Shown here piece after piece: positions 17,660-26,727 of a stretch of 64,000 nucleotides of DNA (within the stretch, counting starts at the first letter, position 1; each line of letters starts with the position of its first letter). Below the pieces are notes generated by a model. That model was not told the DNA's origin and searched no databases. It was given only the letters and a program-made list of their open reading frames with translations. Location: contig NZ_SMAR01000005.1 of assembly GCF_004342225.1 (NCBI RefSeq), positions 124,001 through 188,000 of the forward strand, written 5' to 3'. This DNA comes from Martelella mediterranea. GTDB taxonomy: Bacteria; Pseudomonadota; Alphaproteobacteria; Rhizobiales; Rhizobiaceae. Made by a program: the position numbers and the translations under genes.

Positions 17660-20600
17660 TTAAGCCGGATTATGGTCTCGCGGTTCTCCGCTTGCCTGCT
17701 CGATATCGTCCAAACGTTTTTCGATGTTTGCAAGTTTTCTGTTCTGCGCCTCGTTCAGCCGTCCGAGTTCCTCGTTTGAGTAAACAGCGTCGTCAGGGTC
17801 TCGTCGCCCGACAAGGCCACTGAGAAGGCGACGCAGCAACCGCGCAAAATCATCCATGATCATGTAGAAGGCGGGAACCACCAGCAGGCTCAAAACGGTG
17901 GAGACAATGATGCCGCCGATCACCGCCACGGCCATCGGAGAACGGAACGATGCGCCTTCGCCGACGCCGAGTGCTGCGGGAATCATACCTGCCGACATCG
18001 CAATCGACGTCATGACAATCGGCCGGGCGCGTTTGCGGCCTGCCTCAACCAGCGCGTCACGCCGCTCCATCCCACGCCAGATTGCTTCCTTCGCAAAATC
18101 GACCAGCAGAATGGCGTTCTTGGTGACAATACCCATCAGCATCAGCAGGCCGATGAGCACAGGCATCGACAATGAATTGCCTGTCAGGATTAGTGCAATT
18201 GCAACACCGCCAAGCGCAAGCGGCAGCGAAAACAGGATGGTGAAGGGCTGGATGACATCCTTAAACAGCAGAATCAGTACAGCCAGCACAAGAAACAGTC
18301 CCAGCATCATGGCGTTCATGAAGCTTTCCTGCATTTCCGCCTGAATTTCGGCATCTCCGGCCGCCGCCAACGTGACTGAGGCTGGCAGGTCCGTGTCTTC
18401 AACGATTTGCCTGAAGCGCTGTGTCGCCGAATCCAGCGCTACGCCCTGCGGCAGGCTTGCGCCAATGGTCACGACACGATTTCGATTGGCACGGTTGACG
18501 GTGCCTGTGCCTTCTGAATATTCCACATCGGCAACGACAGAAAGCGGCACAAGCCCGCCATCGGCTGTCTTTATCTTCAAGGCGCGAATGGCTGCGAGAT
18601 CCCGTCTCAGCTCAAGGTCGGTGCGCACGCGGATCGGTATCAACCGGTTATCAAGCGCGATCTTCGGCATGTTCGCATCAATGTCACCGACAGTTGCCAC
18701 GCGCACTGTATTGGCAATGGCGGCCGGTGTGACGCCAAGGCGTGCAGCGATTTCCTTCTTTGGGTGGATCTTCAGTTCCGGTCGCGGCAAGGCGCCTTCC
18801 GAGGCGACATTCTGCAACAGCGGATCGGCCCGCAATTTGGCCTCCAGCGTCGCGACGGCTGCCTGAAGGTCTTCGTCATTGTCTGACAGGAAATTAAATT
18901 CGACATCGCGCCCACCATTATCGTTCAAAATGGTGATGCGTGCGTCGGGGATATCAGACAGTGCAGTAAGGATTTGTTCCTCGATCCGCCATTGCGGGAT
19001 TTCGCGACCATCAATTGGCAATTTCGGGAGATATTTCCCGATCAGAGGGATGCCGCCGAAAACTTCATTAACGATTGTTTCGGCCAGCGAGTGCGAGAGG
19101 TGGTTGAGCGTGACCGTAATGGACGCGCGGCGATATTCGAGAGATCCCATCGGAGAGGAGCCGCCCAGAACCGTGACACTCTCTACACCATCAATCGCAG
19201 CAACCCGGTCTGCCATGGCATCGGTGACCGCTTCGGTTTCGGAAAGTCGGGTGACTGGCGGTAACTCGACAGAGATAACAATTCGTGAGGCATCCTCCGG
19301 TGGCAGAAAGTCGCCGGGAATGCGCATCATGAAGAACAGCGAGACAATCAGGACGCCGATGGCTGCGACCAGTGTTGCGTAGCGCCAGCGTGTCGTCCAG
19401 CGGACTGAACCGGTGTAGGCGCGCATGAAACGACCATCGTTGCTTTCACTGTCTTCCCGCTTGCCATGTTTGCCGGGTTTCAGCAGATAGGCAGCCATCA
19501 CCGGCGTGATCAGTCGCGCCACGACAAGGGAAAAGAACACGGCGAAGGCAACGGTCAGTCCAAACTGGATAAAATACTGTCCGGGAATGCCTGGCATGAA
19601 GGAGACCGGCGCAAATACGGCGATAATCGTGAAGCTTGTGGCAATCACCGCCAGTCCGATTTCATCGGCTGCGTCCAGCGCTGCGCGATAGGGCGTTTTA
19701 CCCATATTGATATGCCGCTCGATATTTTCGACCTCGACAATCGCGTCATCGACCAGAATGCCGGTGGCCAGCGTCAGGGAGATCAGGCTGACGATGTTGA
19801 GCGAGAAGCCCATCAGGTCCATGATCCAGAATGTCGGGATGACCGAGAGTGGAAGGGCCGTTGCGGCAATCAGCGTCGCCCGCCAGTTATGCAGAAACAG
19901 AAACACGACAATGATTGCCAGCACCGCACCTTCATAGAGAGTGTGCATCGCGGCTTCATAATTGCCTTTGGTATAAAAGACCGCATCATCGACCATTTTG
20001 ATCGACACGTCCGGGTTTTCTGTGCGCACTGTTGCAAGCGCTTCTTGAACGGCATTTGCAACGGAAACCTCGCTGGCCCCTTTGGAACGGAACACGCCAA
20101 ACGCAACGATCGGTTCGCCATTATGGCGCATGAATGTGCGCGGTTCTTCATAAGTGTCGGTAATGGTTCCAAGTGCCGAGAGGCGGGCAAAACGGCCATT
20201 TCCGAGCGCAATCATGGTGTTACCGAGTTCTGAGACATTGCGCGCGTCGCCCAGAGTTCGGATCGTCTGTTCCGAGCCTGCCACCTGCCCACGCCCGGAA
20301 CCACGGTCAGCATTAACGCTTGCAAGCTGGGTATTCACATCAGCTGCGGTGATGCCATAACTGGACAGCTTGTTTTCATCGAGCGATATCTGGATTTCGC
20401 GGTCAGCACCGCCGTAGCGGTCCACCTTCCCAACCCCTTGAATGCCCTGCAGCGCCCGTTCGATTTTGTCGTCAACAAACCAGGAAAGCTCTTCAAGAGA
20501 CATGTTGGGGGAGGAAACGGCAAAAGTCTGGATGGCCTGCCCTTCGACATCAATCTTGCGCACGACCGGTTCTTCTGCCGTGGCGGGCAGGTCGGCCCTG

Positions 20601-20944
20601 ATGTTGTCAATGGCGTCCTTGACCTCCCTGAGCGCCTCATCCGGTGAGACTTCCATGCGGAAAAGAACAGATGTGGTCGATGTTCCGTCGGTAATGGTGG
20701 AGTTGATGTCGTCGACGCCGGAAATACTGGCGATGGCGTCTTCAACCTTTTTGGTAACCTGAAGTTCCAGCTCCGCCGGCGCTGCGCCGCTTTGGGCAAC
20801 CGTGACCGCGACAACGGGAATATCAACATTGGGAAAGCGGGTGATCGGCAGTTTGTTGAAGGATTGCAGACCGATCATCACCAGAAGCGCCATCAGAAGC
20901 AATGGGGCAACCGGATTTCGGATTGCCCAGGCTGAGAAGTTCAT
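17660..20944 (-). CDS. RND family multidrug efflux permease
   Basis: The 1094-residue protein has the HAE1-type RND layout: an N-terminal membrane segment (PVAPLLLMALLVMIG), a large periplasmic loop, a block of membrane segments with TLATGILVDDAIVEVENIE carrying the proton-relay Asp pair, then a second loop and block. It expels toxic compounds or dyes using the proton gradient. The C-terminus ends with a charged, probably coiled-coil tail (LNEAQNRKLANIEKRLDDIE). ATG 20944 has GAGGA upstream and lies 11 bases after the adaptor gene. No outer-membrane TolC-type gene is in this operon. Substrate unknown. Confidence 0.93.
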   Translation of the reverse strand: MNFSAWAIRNPVAPLLLMALLVMIGLQSFNKLPITRFPNVDIPVVAVTVAQSGAAPAELELQVTKKVEDAIASISGVDDINSTITDGTSTTSVLFRMEVSPDEALREVKDAIDNIRADLPATAEEPVVRKIDVEGQAIQTFAVSSPNMSLEELSWFVDDKIERALQGIQGVGKVDRYGGADREIQISLDENKLSSYGITAADVNTQLASVNADRGSGRGQVAGSEQTIRTLGDARNVSELGNTMIALGNGRFARLSALGTITDTYEEPRTFMRHNGEPIVAFGVFRSKGASEVSVANAVQEALATVRTENPDVSIKMVDDAVFYTKGNYEAAMHTLYEGAVLAIIVVFLFLHNWRATLIAATALPLSVIPTFWIMDLMGFSLNIVSLISLTLATGILVDDAIVEVENIERHINMGKTPYRAALDAADEIGLAVIATSFTIIAVFAPVSFMPGIPGQYFIQFGLTVAFAVFFSLVVARLITPVMAAYLLKPGKHGKREDSESNDGRFMRAYTGSVRWTTRWRYATLVAAIGVLIVSLFFMMRIPGDFLPPEDASRIVISVELPPVTRLSETEAVTDAMADRVAAIDGVESVTVLGGSSPMGSLEYRRASITVTLNHLSHSLAETIVNEVFGGIPLIGKYLPKLPIDGREIPQWRIEEQILTALSDIPDARITILNDNGGRDVEFNFLSDNDEDLQAAVATLEAKLRADPLLQNVASEGALPRPELKIHPKKEIAARLGVTPAAIANTVRVATVGDIDANMPKIALDNRLIPIRVRTDLELRRDLAAIRALKIKTADGGLVPLSVVADVEYSEGTGTVNRANRNRVVTIGASLPQGVALDSATQRFRQIVEDTDLPASVTLAAAGDAEIQAEMQESFMNAMMLGLFLVLAVLILLFKDVIQPFTILFSLPLALGGVAIALILTGNSLSMPVLIGLLMLMGIVTKNAILLVDFAKEAIWRGMERRDALVEAGRKRARPIVMTSIAMSAGMIPAALGVGEGASFRSPMAVAVIGGIIVSTVLSLLVVPAFYMIMDDFARLLRRLLSGLVGRRDPDDAVYSNEELGRLNEAQNRKLANIEKRLDDIEQASGEPRDHNPA

Positions 20945-20955
20945 AAGAGATATCC

Positions 20956-22134
20956 TCAATCGCTGATGGCGTTTTCGCTGGAAACCGGGCGCACCCGGTC
21001 TCCGGTACGCACATAGGCTCCGGCCTTGGCGACCACCTGATCGCCGCTTTCAAGGCCACCGGTGATTTCCACGCGGCTGCCATCCTGAATGCCGGTCGAG
21101 ACAGGTACGATTTCAACAGTACCGTCAACGATCCGCCGCACTGTCGCGCCCGAGCCATCAATATTGACTGCGGTCATTGGCAGGCTGAGCGCGCTGGTCT
21201 GCTCAATGATGATCTCGGCACTGGCATACATGCCGACACGGGCGCTTTCCGGCTCTTCGATTGTGATGAAAACATCGGCCAGCCGGGTGGCCTCATCGAC
21301 AACCGGTGAAACCAGACGCACCTTGCCGTTAATCGGTTCCCTGGCGCCGACCAGCATAATATGGGCGGCCTGACCCTGCCTGACTTTCATGACGCTGTCT
21401 TCCGGTACTTCTGCCACCAGTTCGATGGCACCATCCTCGATAATGGTGAACATCGGATTGGCTGAGCCGCTGGCAATGGCGCCGATGCGCGCGTTCCTGT
21501 CGGATATGATACCAGACACCGGTGTCTTGATTTTCGTGCGTGCCAACCGCAGATCGATATCCTCAATCTGGGCTTCTGTCACCCGAAGGTCGGCTTCGGC
21601 AACCGAAATCGCCTCACGCGCAGCGTTCGCGCTTGCCTGGGCTTTGAGCGCGCTTGTTTCAGCCTGTTCAAGCGCCGCGCGGGTTGATGTTCCATTTTCG
21701 ACCAGGCGTTTTGCGCGATCATATTGCCTTCTTGCATCCGTCAACACGGCCTCACTGGATTTCAGTTGCGCTTCCAGTTGCGAAAGATTGGCTTTCGCTC
21801 TGGCCTTTGAGGCCATCTGACTGCTTCTTTCCAGAAGAAGCTTGTCGGTGCGCAGTGTCGCCAGAACCGTGCCTTTTTCCACACGGTCGCCGATTTCCGC
21901 TTCGATGGTTTCAATCGAAAGTCCCTCGACCAGTGGCTGCACAAACACCTCGTCGACAGGTTCAACAATGCCAGTTCCCAGCACACGTTCTGTCAGTTGC
22001 TGTGGCGTGGCACTGGTGACGACAATCGCTGGCAGGTTATTCTCGCCGGGCGTGCCGGTCTCTGCTGCCAGCGCAGGGGATGCAAGAAGCACAAGCATCA
22101 GAAAAGAAGCTGCGGGAAAACGGCGGGTATTCAT
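20956..22134 (-). CDS. RND efflux periplasmic adaptor (membrane fusion protein)
   Basis: The 392-residue protein begins with a signal peptide (FLMLVLLASPALAAE). A lipoyl-like half motif (VDEVFVQPLVEGLSIETIEA) follows, then a long Ala/Glu-rich hairpin, TPVSGIISDRNARIGAIASG and a beta-barrel domain. It links the RND permease to an outer-membrane channel. I chose ATG 22134, preceded by GAGGACC, over 22176. It is the first gene of the efflux unit; a candidate operator lies about 180 bases upstream. Confidence 0.9.
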   Translation of the reverse strand: MNTRRFPAASFLMLVLLASPALAAETGTPGENNLPAIVVTSATPQQLTERVLGTGIVEPVDEVFVQPLVEGLSIETIEAEIGDRVEKGTVLATLRTDKLLLERSSQMASKARAKANLSQLEAQLKSSEAVLTDARRQYDRAKRLVENGTSTRAALEQAETSALKAQASANAAREAISVAEADLRVTEAQIEDIDLRLARTKIKTPVSGIISDRNARIGAIASGSANPMFTIIEDGAIELVAEVPEDSVMKVRQGQAAHIMLVGAREPINGKVRLVSPVVDEATRLADVFITIEEPESARVGMYASAEIIIEQTSALSLPMTAVNIDGSGATVRRIVDGTVEIVPVSTGIQDGSRVEITGGLESGDQVVAKAGAYVRTGDRVRPVSSENAISD

Positions 22135-22312
22135 GACATGGTCCTCAAACGGGCCGCGATCCGGCCATCTCATCAATGCGGGTCAAAATGCATAGTCAGT
22201 CGCAATTACGCCTGGCGCGGTGATCTGGTTTTCCGCACGCAGTATCACCGGGCCCAAACGCCGGGCACACCGGTGAAGGCTTCAAGCACAATATGGCATC
22301 TTCTTGCATAAA

Positions 22313-22335
22313 TTAAACCGATTGGTTCGATTTAA
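22313..22335. promoter_or_regulatory. Imperfect palindrome, candidate operator of the RND pump
   Basis: TTAAA-C-CGA and TCG-A-TTTAA arms surround TTGGT. Size and symmetry fit a TetR-family operator, a family that commonly controls RND pumps. The regulator is not in the window next to it. Assignment is inference. Confidence 0.35.
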
Positions 22336-22362
22336 CGTGAAACTGATGCAGAAATACAATAT

Positions 22363-22385
22363 GCGCTACCCGTTTCGGGCAGCGC
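22363..22385 (-). terminator. Probable terminator of the pyrimidine-type ABC operon
   Basis: Read on the minus strand, GCGCTGCCCG and CGGGTAGCGC pair (one mismatch) around AAA and are followed by the AT-rich ATATTGTATTTC. A second hairpin nearer the stop codon lacks a T-run. Confidence 0.5.
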
Positions 22386-22451
22386 ACATCAATATTCAGA
22401 CAAATGTACCAACACGTCAGGAGAATTCCGGTTCTCCTGAGGTTATATCGC

Positions 22452-23453
22452 TTAGTTGGCGAAGGCCTTGTCCGTGACTTCCAGCGTGTAAGCGCCTTCC
22501 GGTTCTTCCGTGATTGCAGGGTTATCCGGCGAAACGGCCGAAAGCAGCGTTTGAACGGTCTCATTATAGTCGTCGACATCCAGAGCACCGGTGGAGCCGG
22601 TTGTCAGCTTGGCAACTTCGCCCATCATATATTCCTGATGTTCAAGGGTTTGCGCACCGGTGTCGTCATATTCGATGACGATTTCTGCTGCTTCATCGGG
22701 ATGTTCTTCGGCATACTTCCAGCCCTTCATCGAAGCCCGGACGAACTTTGCCATTTTGTCGACGAAGGCCGGGTCTTCGAGATTTTCTTCCATCACATAA
22801 AGACCGTCTTCGAGCATGCCGACGCCTTCATCACGATAGTTGAAGACGGTCAGCTGGTCCGGCGTGATACCGGCGTCGAGCACCTGACCGTACTCGTTAT
22901 AGGTCATCGTGGAAATGCAGTCGGCTTGCTTCTGCAGCAGCGGATCAACATTGAAGGCCTGTTTCAGAACTTCAACGCCTTCTTCCGAGCCATCCGTCGG
23001 AAGGTCAAGTTTGGCCATCCAGGCGTAGAACGGGTACTCATTGCCATAGAACCAGACGCCGAGCGTGTGGCCGGGAAAATCTTCCGGGCTCTCAATGCCG
23101 CTTTCTTTCAGACATGTGAGGAGCAGGCCGGAATTCTTGAATGGCTGTGCGATATTGACCAGCGGCACACCGCGTTCGCGTGCGGCAAGAGCGGCAGCCA
23201 TCCATGTGACGATGACATCAGCGCCGCCACCGGCAATCACCTGTTCTGGCGCAATGTCCGGGCCGCCGGGCTTGATTGTGACGTTAAGGTCTTCCGCGTC
23301 ATAAAAGCCTTTTTCCAGAGCCACATAATAGCCTGCAAACTGGGCCTGTGTGACCCATTTCAGCTGCAGGGTGACATCTTCTGCAGCCATGGCCTGACCG
23401 GTGAAAACGGCCAGGGAAGAAGCGGCCAGTGCCGCGAGAATTGACTTTTTCAT
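22452..23453 (-). CDS. ABC transporter substrate-binding protein, NMT1/THI5 (ThiY-like) family
   Basis: This 333-residue periplasmic binding protein has a signal peptide ending AMAAED. The start of the mature protein (VTLQLKWVTQAQFAGYYVAL) and the GGGADVIVTWMAAALAARE segment are typical of binding proteins for pyrimidine or riboflavin precursors. Neighbours encode pyrimidine-degrading enzymes and a RutR-like regulator, so a pyrimidine or hydantoin-like ligand is likely. I chose ATG 23453 with GGGGAAC upstream. It is the last gene of the operon that starts with the amidohydrolase. Confidence 0.85.
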   Translation of the reverse strand: MKKSILAALAASSLAVFTGQAMAAEDVTLQLKWVTQAQFAGYYVALEKGFYDAEDLNVTIKPGGPDIAPEQVIAGGGADVIVTWMAAALAARERGVPLVNIAQPFKNSGLLLTCLKESGIESPEDFPGHTLGVWFYGNEYPFYAWMAKLDLPTDGSEEGVEVLKQAFNVDPLLQKQADCISTMTYNEYGQVLDAGITPDQLTVFNYRDEGVGMLEDGLYVMEENLEDPAFVDKMAKFVRASMKGWKYAEEHPDEAAEIVIEYDDTGAQTLEHQEYMMGEVAKLTTGSTGALDVDDYNETVQTLLSAVSPDNPAITEEPEGAYTLEVTDKAFAN

Positions 23454-23502
23454 GCTGTTGTTCCCCATTTTTGGATATTTATAAACATGCATCGTTGAAG
23501 GC

Positions 23503-24375
23503 TTACGCCCGGCCTGAACGCACGGACGGATGCCAGAACGTGACAGCGCGCTGAATGAGCGCCACCACGCCATAAAAAGCGGAACCGGCCAAAGCCGCCA
23601 CCGCAATTTCGGCCCACACCATATCGAGATTGGCCCGGCCCACTTCCGTGGAAATCCGAAAACCCATACCGACCGTCGGTGCACCGAAAAACTCTGCCAC
23701 GATTGCGCCAATCAGCGCCAGCGTGGAATTGATCTTGAGAGCGTTGAAGATAAACGGCCATGCCGCTGGCAACCGCAGCTTGACCATGGTTTGCCACCAG
23801 CTTGCCGCATAGGTGCGCATCAGATCACGCTCCATCTGATTGGCCGCAGCAAGCCCCTGAATCGTATTGACCAGCATCGGGAAGAAGGTTGCGACCACGA
23901 CAACGGCAGCCTTCGATTGCCAGTCGAAGCCGAACCACATCACCATGATCGGGGCAATTCCGACAATAGGCAGCGCTGAGACGAAATTGCCCAGCGGCAG
24001 AAGGCCGTTTTTCAGGAAGCGTGAGCGGTCGATCAGGATGGCAACGACAAAGCCGGCGCCGCAGCCCATGGCATAGCCTGCCAGAACGGCCTTCAGGATG
24101 GTTTGACGGAAATCGTTCCAAAGCGTTGGAAGCGCGTTGACGATCTTGGCCCAGATGACGCTGGGGGCAGGCAGCAGGATCGGCGAGATATCAAGCCCGC
24201 GCACGAGCCCTTCCCATATCACCATCAGCGCAATGCCGAAAATCAGAGGCACGGTAATCCATGCGATCCGGTTGAGGGTTTTGCCGGAAAATGTCTGCCG
24301 CACCAGCCATTCATTGAATGCCCAGGCGCCAAGCCAGAAAACAAGCGCGAAAAGAAGGTAACCGCTGCTGCTCAT
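23503..24375 (-). CDS. ABC transporter permease (SsuC/TauC type)
   Basis: The 290-residue inner-membrane protein has about seven hydrophobic segments. The EAA coupling motif lies near residue 190 (AASWWQTMVKLRLPAAWPFIFNALK). GGGAGGT lies 5 bases before ATG 24375, which overlaps the stop of the next upstream permease gene (ATGA). The first membrane segments differ from the usual SsuC start. It forms the channel with the second permease. Confidence 0.87.
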   Translation of the reverse strand: MSSSGYLLFALVFWLGAWAFNEWLVRQTFSGKTLNRIAWITVPLIFGIALMVIWEGLVRGLDISPILLPAPSVIWAKIVNALPTLWNDFRQTILKAVLAGYAMGCGAGFVVAILIDRSRFLKNGLLPLGNFVSALPIVGIAPIMVMWFGFDWQSKAAVVVVATFFPMLVNTIQGLAAANQMERDLMRTYAASWWQTMVKLRLPAAWPFIFNALKINSTLALIGAIVAEFFGAPTVGMGFRISTEVGRANLDMVWAEIAVAALAGSAFYGVVALIQRAVTFWHPSVRSGRA

Positions 24376-25241
24376 GCCGGACCTCCCATGCGTTTCAGGA
24401 CTGCGTTTTGCGCCAGCCCGACGATGGCAACCAGTACAGATGCCAGAATGGCGGCCATGAACAAGGCGGCCCAGATCTGTACGGTCTGTCCGTAATATGA
24501 GCCGGAAAGAAGGCGTGCACCAAGGCCAGCTACCGCGCCGGTTGGAAGTTCGGCAATGATGGCACCGACAAGTGAGATCGCGATGGCAATCTTCAGCGAG
24601 GTGAACAGGTAGGGCATGGCTGACGGCAGGCGCAGTTTCCAAAGCACCTGGCGCGCATCGGCATTATAGGTTCGCATCAGATCGAGCTGCAGCTGATCCG
24701 GACTCCTGAGGCCGGAGACCATGCCGACTGCAACAGGGAAGAAGGAGAGATAGGTAGAGATCAGCGCCTTGGGCAGGATGCCGGAAATACCAATGGCGTT
24801 CAGCACCACGATCAGCATCGGCGCAATCGCGATGATCGGGATTGTCTGGCTGGCAATGATCCACGGCATCATCGAGCGATCCATCGTCTTGTTGTGCACA
24901 ATGGCAATGGCAAGAATGATGCCGAAGGCCGAACCAATCATGAAGCCAAGCATCGTCGAGGAAAACGTCACCCAGGTATGGTAAACGAGGCTGCGTTTAG
25001 AGGTGATTTTCGTCTCGAACGTTGATTTCCAGAGTTCGGCTGCGACCTGATGCGGGGCTGGCAGAACCGGGCGTTTGGCGCTGTAGGTTTCGCCAACGAG
25101 TTGCGAGAAGGTGAGGGTTTCACCGGCGCGGCGGGCCTGGTCCTCGGCAAACTGCCGGTTCATGATCACAACGAAAACGCACCATATGGCCAGAATGGCG
25201 ACGATAACGGTGGCAATGGGAAGGACGCGCTCACGGATCAT
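24372..25241 (-). CDS. ABC transporter permease (SsuC/TauC type)
   Basis: The 289-residue permease has a first membrane segment at about residue 10, a longer periplasmic section and the EAA motif LMRTYNADARQVLWKLRLPS. ATG 25241 overlaps the stop of the small winged-helix-like gene (ATGA), and only a weak GGGA site is present. Its translation may therefore depend on that small gene. A longer frame up to 25328 runs through the small gene and is not supported. Partner of the other permease of this operon. Confidence 0.87.
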   Translation of the reverse strand: MIRERVLPIATVIVAILAIWCVFVVIMNRQFAEDQARRAGETLTFSQLVGETYSAKRPVLPAPHQVAAELWKSTFETKITSKRSLVYHTWVTFSSTMLGFMIGSAFGIILAIAIVHNKTMDRSMMPWIIASQTIPIIAIAPMLIVVLNAIGISGILPKALISTYLSFFPVAVGMVSGLRSPDQLQLDLMRTYNADARQVLWKLRLPSAMPYLFTSLKIAIAISLVGAIIAELPTGAVAGLGARLLSGSYYGQTVQIWAALFMAAILASVLVAIVGLAQNAVLKRMGGPA

Positions 25242-25471
25242 TTGAGCAATTCCCAATAGGTTCTTTGTTTTTTTAGTTGTCCTGAATTTTGAAGGTCTTG
25301 CCCGACCCATCTCATGTCGTATTGCCAAGTATAAAATGGCTTTCCTGATGCCCTCAAATCATGTTCGTGGTGTTCCCAGATATGTTTGCAAATATCCGAG
25401 ATAGCTGCATTCCCCCCAGAATCTCGGAGCGCTTCTATAATCCATGTTTCTAGCTCAGATTTGATAGACAT
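25238..25471 (-). CDS. Small protein resembling the Mrr N-terminal winged-helix domain
   Basis: The 77-residue product has the look of a winged helix of the Mrr_N type: GGNAAISDICKHIWEHH (helices 1-2), FYTWQYDMRWVGQDLQ (recognition region) and QRTYWELL at the end, common in restriction-associated and other DNA-binding small proteins. GAGGG lies before its ATG. It begins 11 bases after the ATPase stop and its stop overlaps the permease start. By my count the gene is about 42 percent G+C, well below its neighbours, which suggests it came from elsewhere. Function unknown; a regulator or a toxin-antitoxin part are both possible. Confidence 0.7.
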   Translation of the reverse strand: MSIKSELETWIIEALRDSGGNAAISDICKHIWEHHEHDLRASGKPFYTWQYDMRWVGQDLQNSGQLKKQRTYWELLK

Positions 25472-25481
25472 TTAATTGCCC

Positions 25482-26273
25482 TCACTCATAGCTGTGCCCC
25501 GCGCGCAAACCTTCGCGCACACGATGCGCGATTTCCAGAAACTCCGGCGTCTCACGAATATCCAGCGGTCTTTCTTTCGGCAGTGGCGACTCGATCACAT
25601 CGGTGACACGGCCCGGTCGAGGGCTCATCACAACGATTTTGGTGGAAAGGTAGACGGCTTCCGGAATGGAGTGGGTAACAAAGCAGATCGTTTTGTTGGT
25701 GGCCGCCCAGAGCTTCAGAAGCTGTTCATTGAGGTGGTCCCGAACGATTTCATCAAGCGCGCCAAATGGCTCGTCCATCAAAAGCAGGTCGGCGTCAAAG
25801 GCAAGAGCACGGGCAATGGAGGCGCGTTGCTGCATGCCGCCGGAAAGCTGCCATGGGAATTTCTTTCCAAAGCCTGCAAGATCCACGAGTGCAAGCACAT
25901 GGCTGATCCGACGCGCCTGATCGGCTTTGGTGTAGCCCATGATTTCCAGCGGAAGTGCGATATTCTTCTCAATCGTACGCCATGGATAAAGTGCGGCTGA
26001 CTGAAAAACATAGCCATAGGCACGGTCCAGACGCGCATTTTCCGGCGTTGTGTTGTTGACAGTGATCTTGCCGGACGTTTTCTGCTCAAGGTCAGCAATA
26101 ACCCTCAGAAATGTGGTCTTGCCGCAGCCGGAAGGGCCGATGAAGGAGACAAAGTCTCCCTTCTTGACATCAAGGTCCACGTCCTTGAGTGCGTGAACCG
26201 GTCCGTCATTGGTGTTGAAGGTCAGACAGAGGTCTTCAGCCTTCACCACAGAAAGCGGAGTTTTCTCGCTCAT
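25482..26273 (-). CDS. ABC transporter ATPase (SsuB/TauB type)
   Basis: The 263-residue ATPase has Walker A GPSGCGKTT at about residue 48, a Q-loop (YVFQSAALYPWRTIEKNI), the signature LSGGMQQRASIARAL, Walker B LLLMDEPFGALDE and the switch VTHSIPEAVYLS. It powers the two downstream permeases. The start overlaps the NUDIX gene by 4 bases, showing one polycistronic message. Confidence 0.93.
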   Translation of the reverse strand: MSEKTPLSVVKAEDLCLTFNTNDGPVHALKDVDLDVKKGDFVSFIGPSGCGKTTFLRVIADLEQKTSGKITVNNTTPENARLDRAYGYVFQSAALYPWRTIEKNIALPLEIMGYTKADQARRISHVLALVDLAGFGKKFPWQLSGGMQQRASIARALAFDADLLLMDEPFGALDEIVRDHLNEQLLKLWAATNKTICFVTHSIPEAVYLSTKIVVMSPRPGRVTDVIESPLPKERPLDIRETPEFLEIAHRVREGLRAGHSYE

Positions 26274-26707
26274 GCTGCATTCTCCGCTTCCAAAAAGCGT
26301 TTTGCAGCGATTGGAAACAGATGTTTTTCTGTCAGTGCCGCGCGTTTCACAGTGATTTTCCCCTTAACCGGCAGCCATTTTATATCTTCGATTTCTGCCT
26401 GTGGCGTGACATCAGGACTGGCCAGCCAGGAATAGGATTCCGCCTCGACGATCATGCCCGGTTCATTTGCTGCCCATTCGCGATGCCTGCCCTCATAACG
26501 AAAGTTCTCCATGGAGCAGGTCAGCGCGAGTTCTTCATTCAGTTCACGGATCAGCGCTTCAAGTGGAGTCTCGCCGGGATCGATCTTGCCGCCGGGCTGC
26601 TGATATTTCGCAGTGCCTCGCTTTCGCACGGTGAGTATCTCACCGTGGCGGTTGATGATCATGGCGACGGCGATGCGGATATCTGCAGGCCGGTCATGAA
26701 GCGTCAT
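26270..26707 (-). CDS. NUDIX hydrolase
   Basis: The 145-residue protein carries a complete NUDIX box at about residue 45: GGKIDPGETPLEALIRELNE followed by E, matching G-x5-E-x7-R-E-x-x-E-E. It hydrolyses nucleoside diphosphates linked to another group; the preferred substrate is unknown. ATG 26707 is preceded by CGGAGAC. Being between a dihydropyrimidinase and a transporter ATPase, it may remove damaged or pyrimidine nucleotides, but that is inference. Confidence 0.9.
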   Translation of the reverse strand: MTLHDRPADIRIAVAMIINRHGEILTVRKRGTAKYQQPGGKIDPGETPLEALIRELNEELALTCSMENFRYEGRHREWAANEPGMIVEAESYSWLASPDVTPQAEIEDIKWLPVKGKITVKRAALTEKHLFPIAAKRFLEAENAA

Positions 26708-26727
26708 GTCTGTCTCCGGTTTATCTA

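Larger units (their letters stand above)
22135..22451. other. Intergenic region before the RND operon
   Basis: These 317 bases hold no gene. They contain an imperfect palindrome at 22313-22335, a hairpin at 22363-22385 and a perfect AGGAGAA/TTCTCCT inverted repeat at 22417-22440 just after the binding-protein gene. No regulator gene of TetR or MarR type lies next to the pump. Confidence 0.6.

Noticed and set aside
22417-22440. AGGAGAA/TTCTCCT hairpin as main terminator of the ABC operon
   Set aside because: No T-run follows on the minus strand; the hairpin at 22363-22385 fits better.
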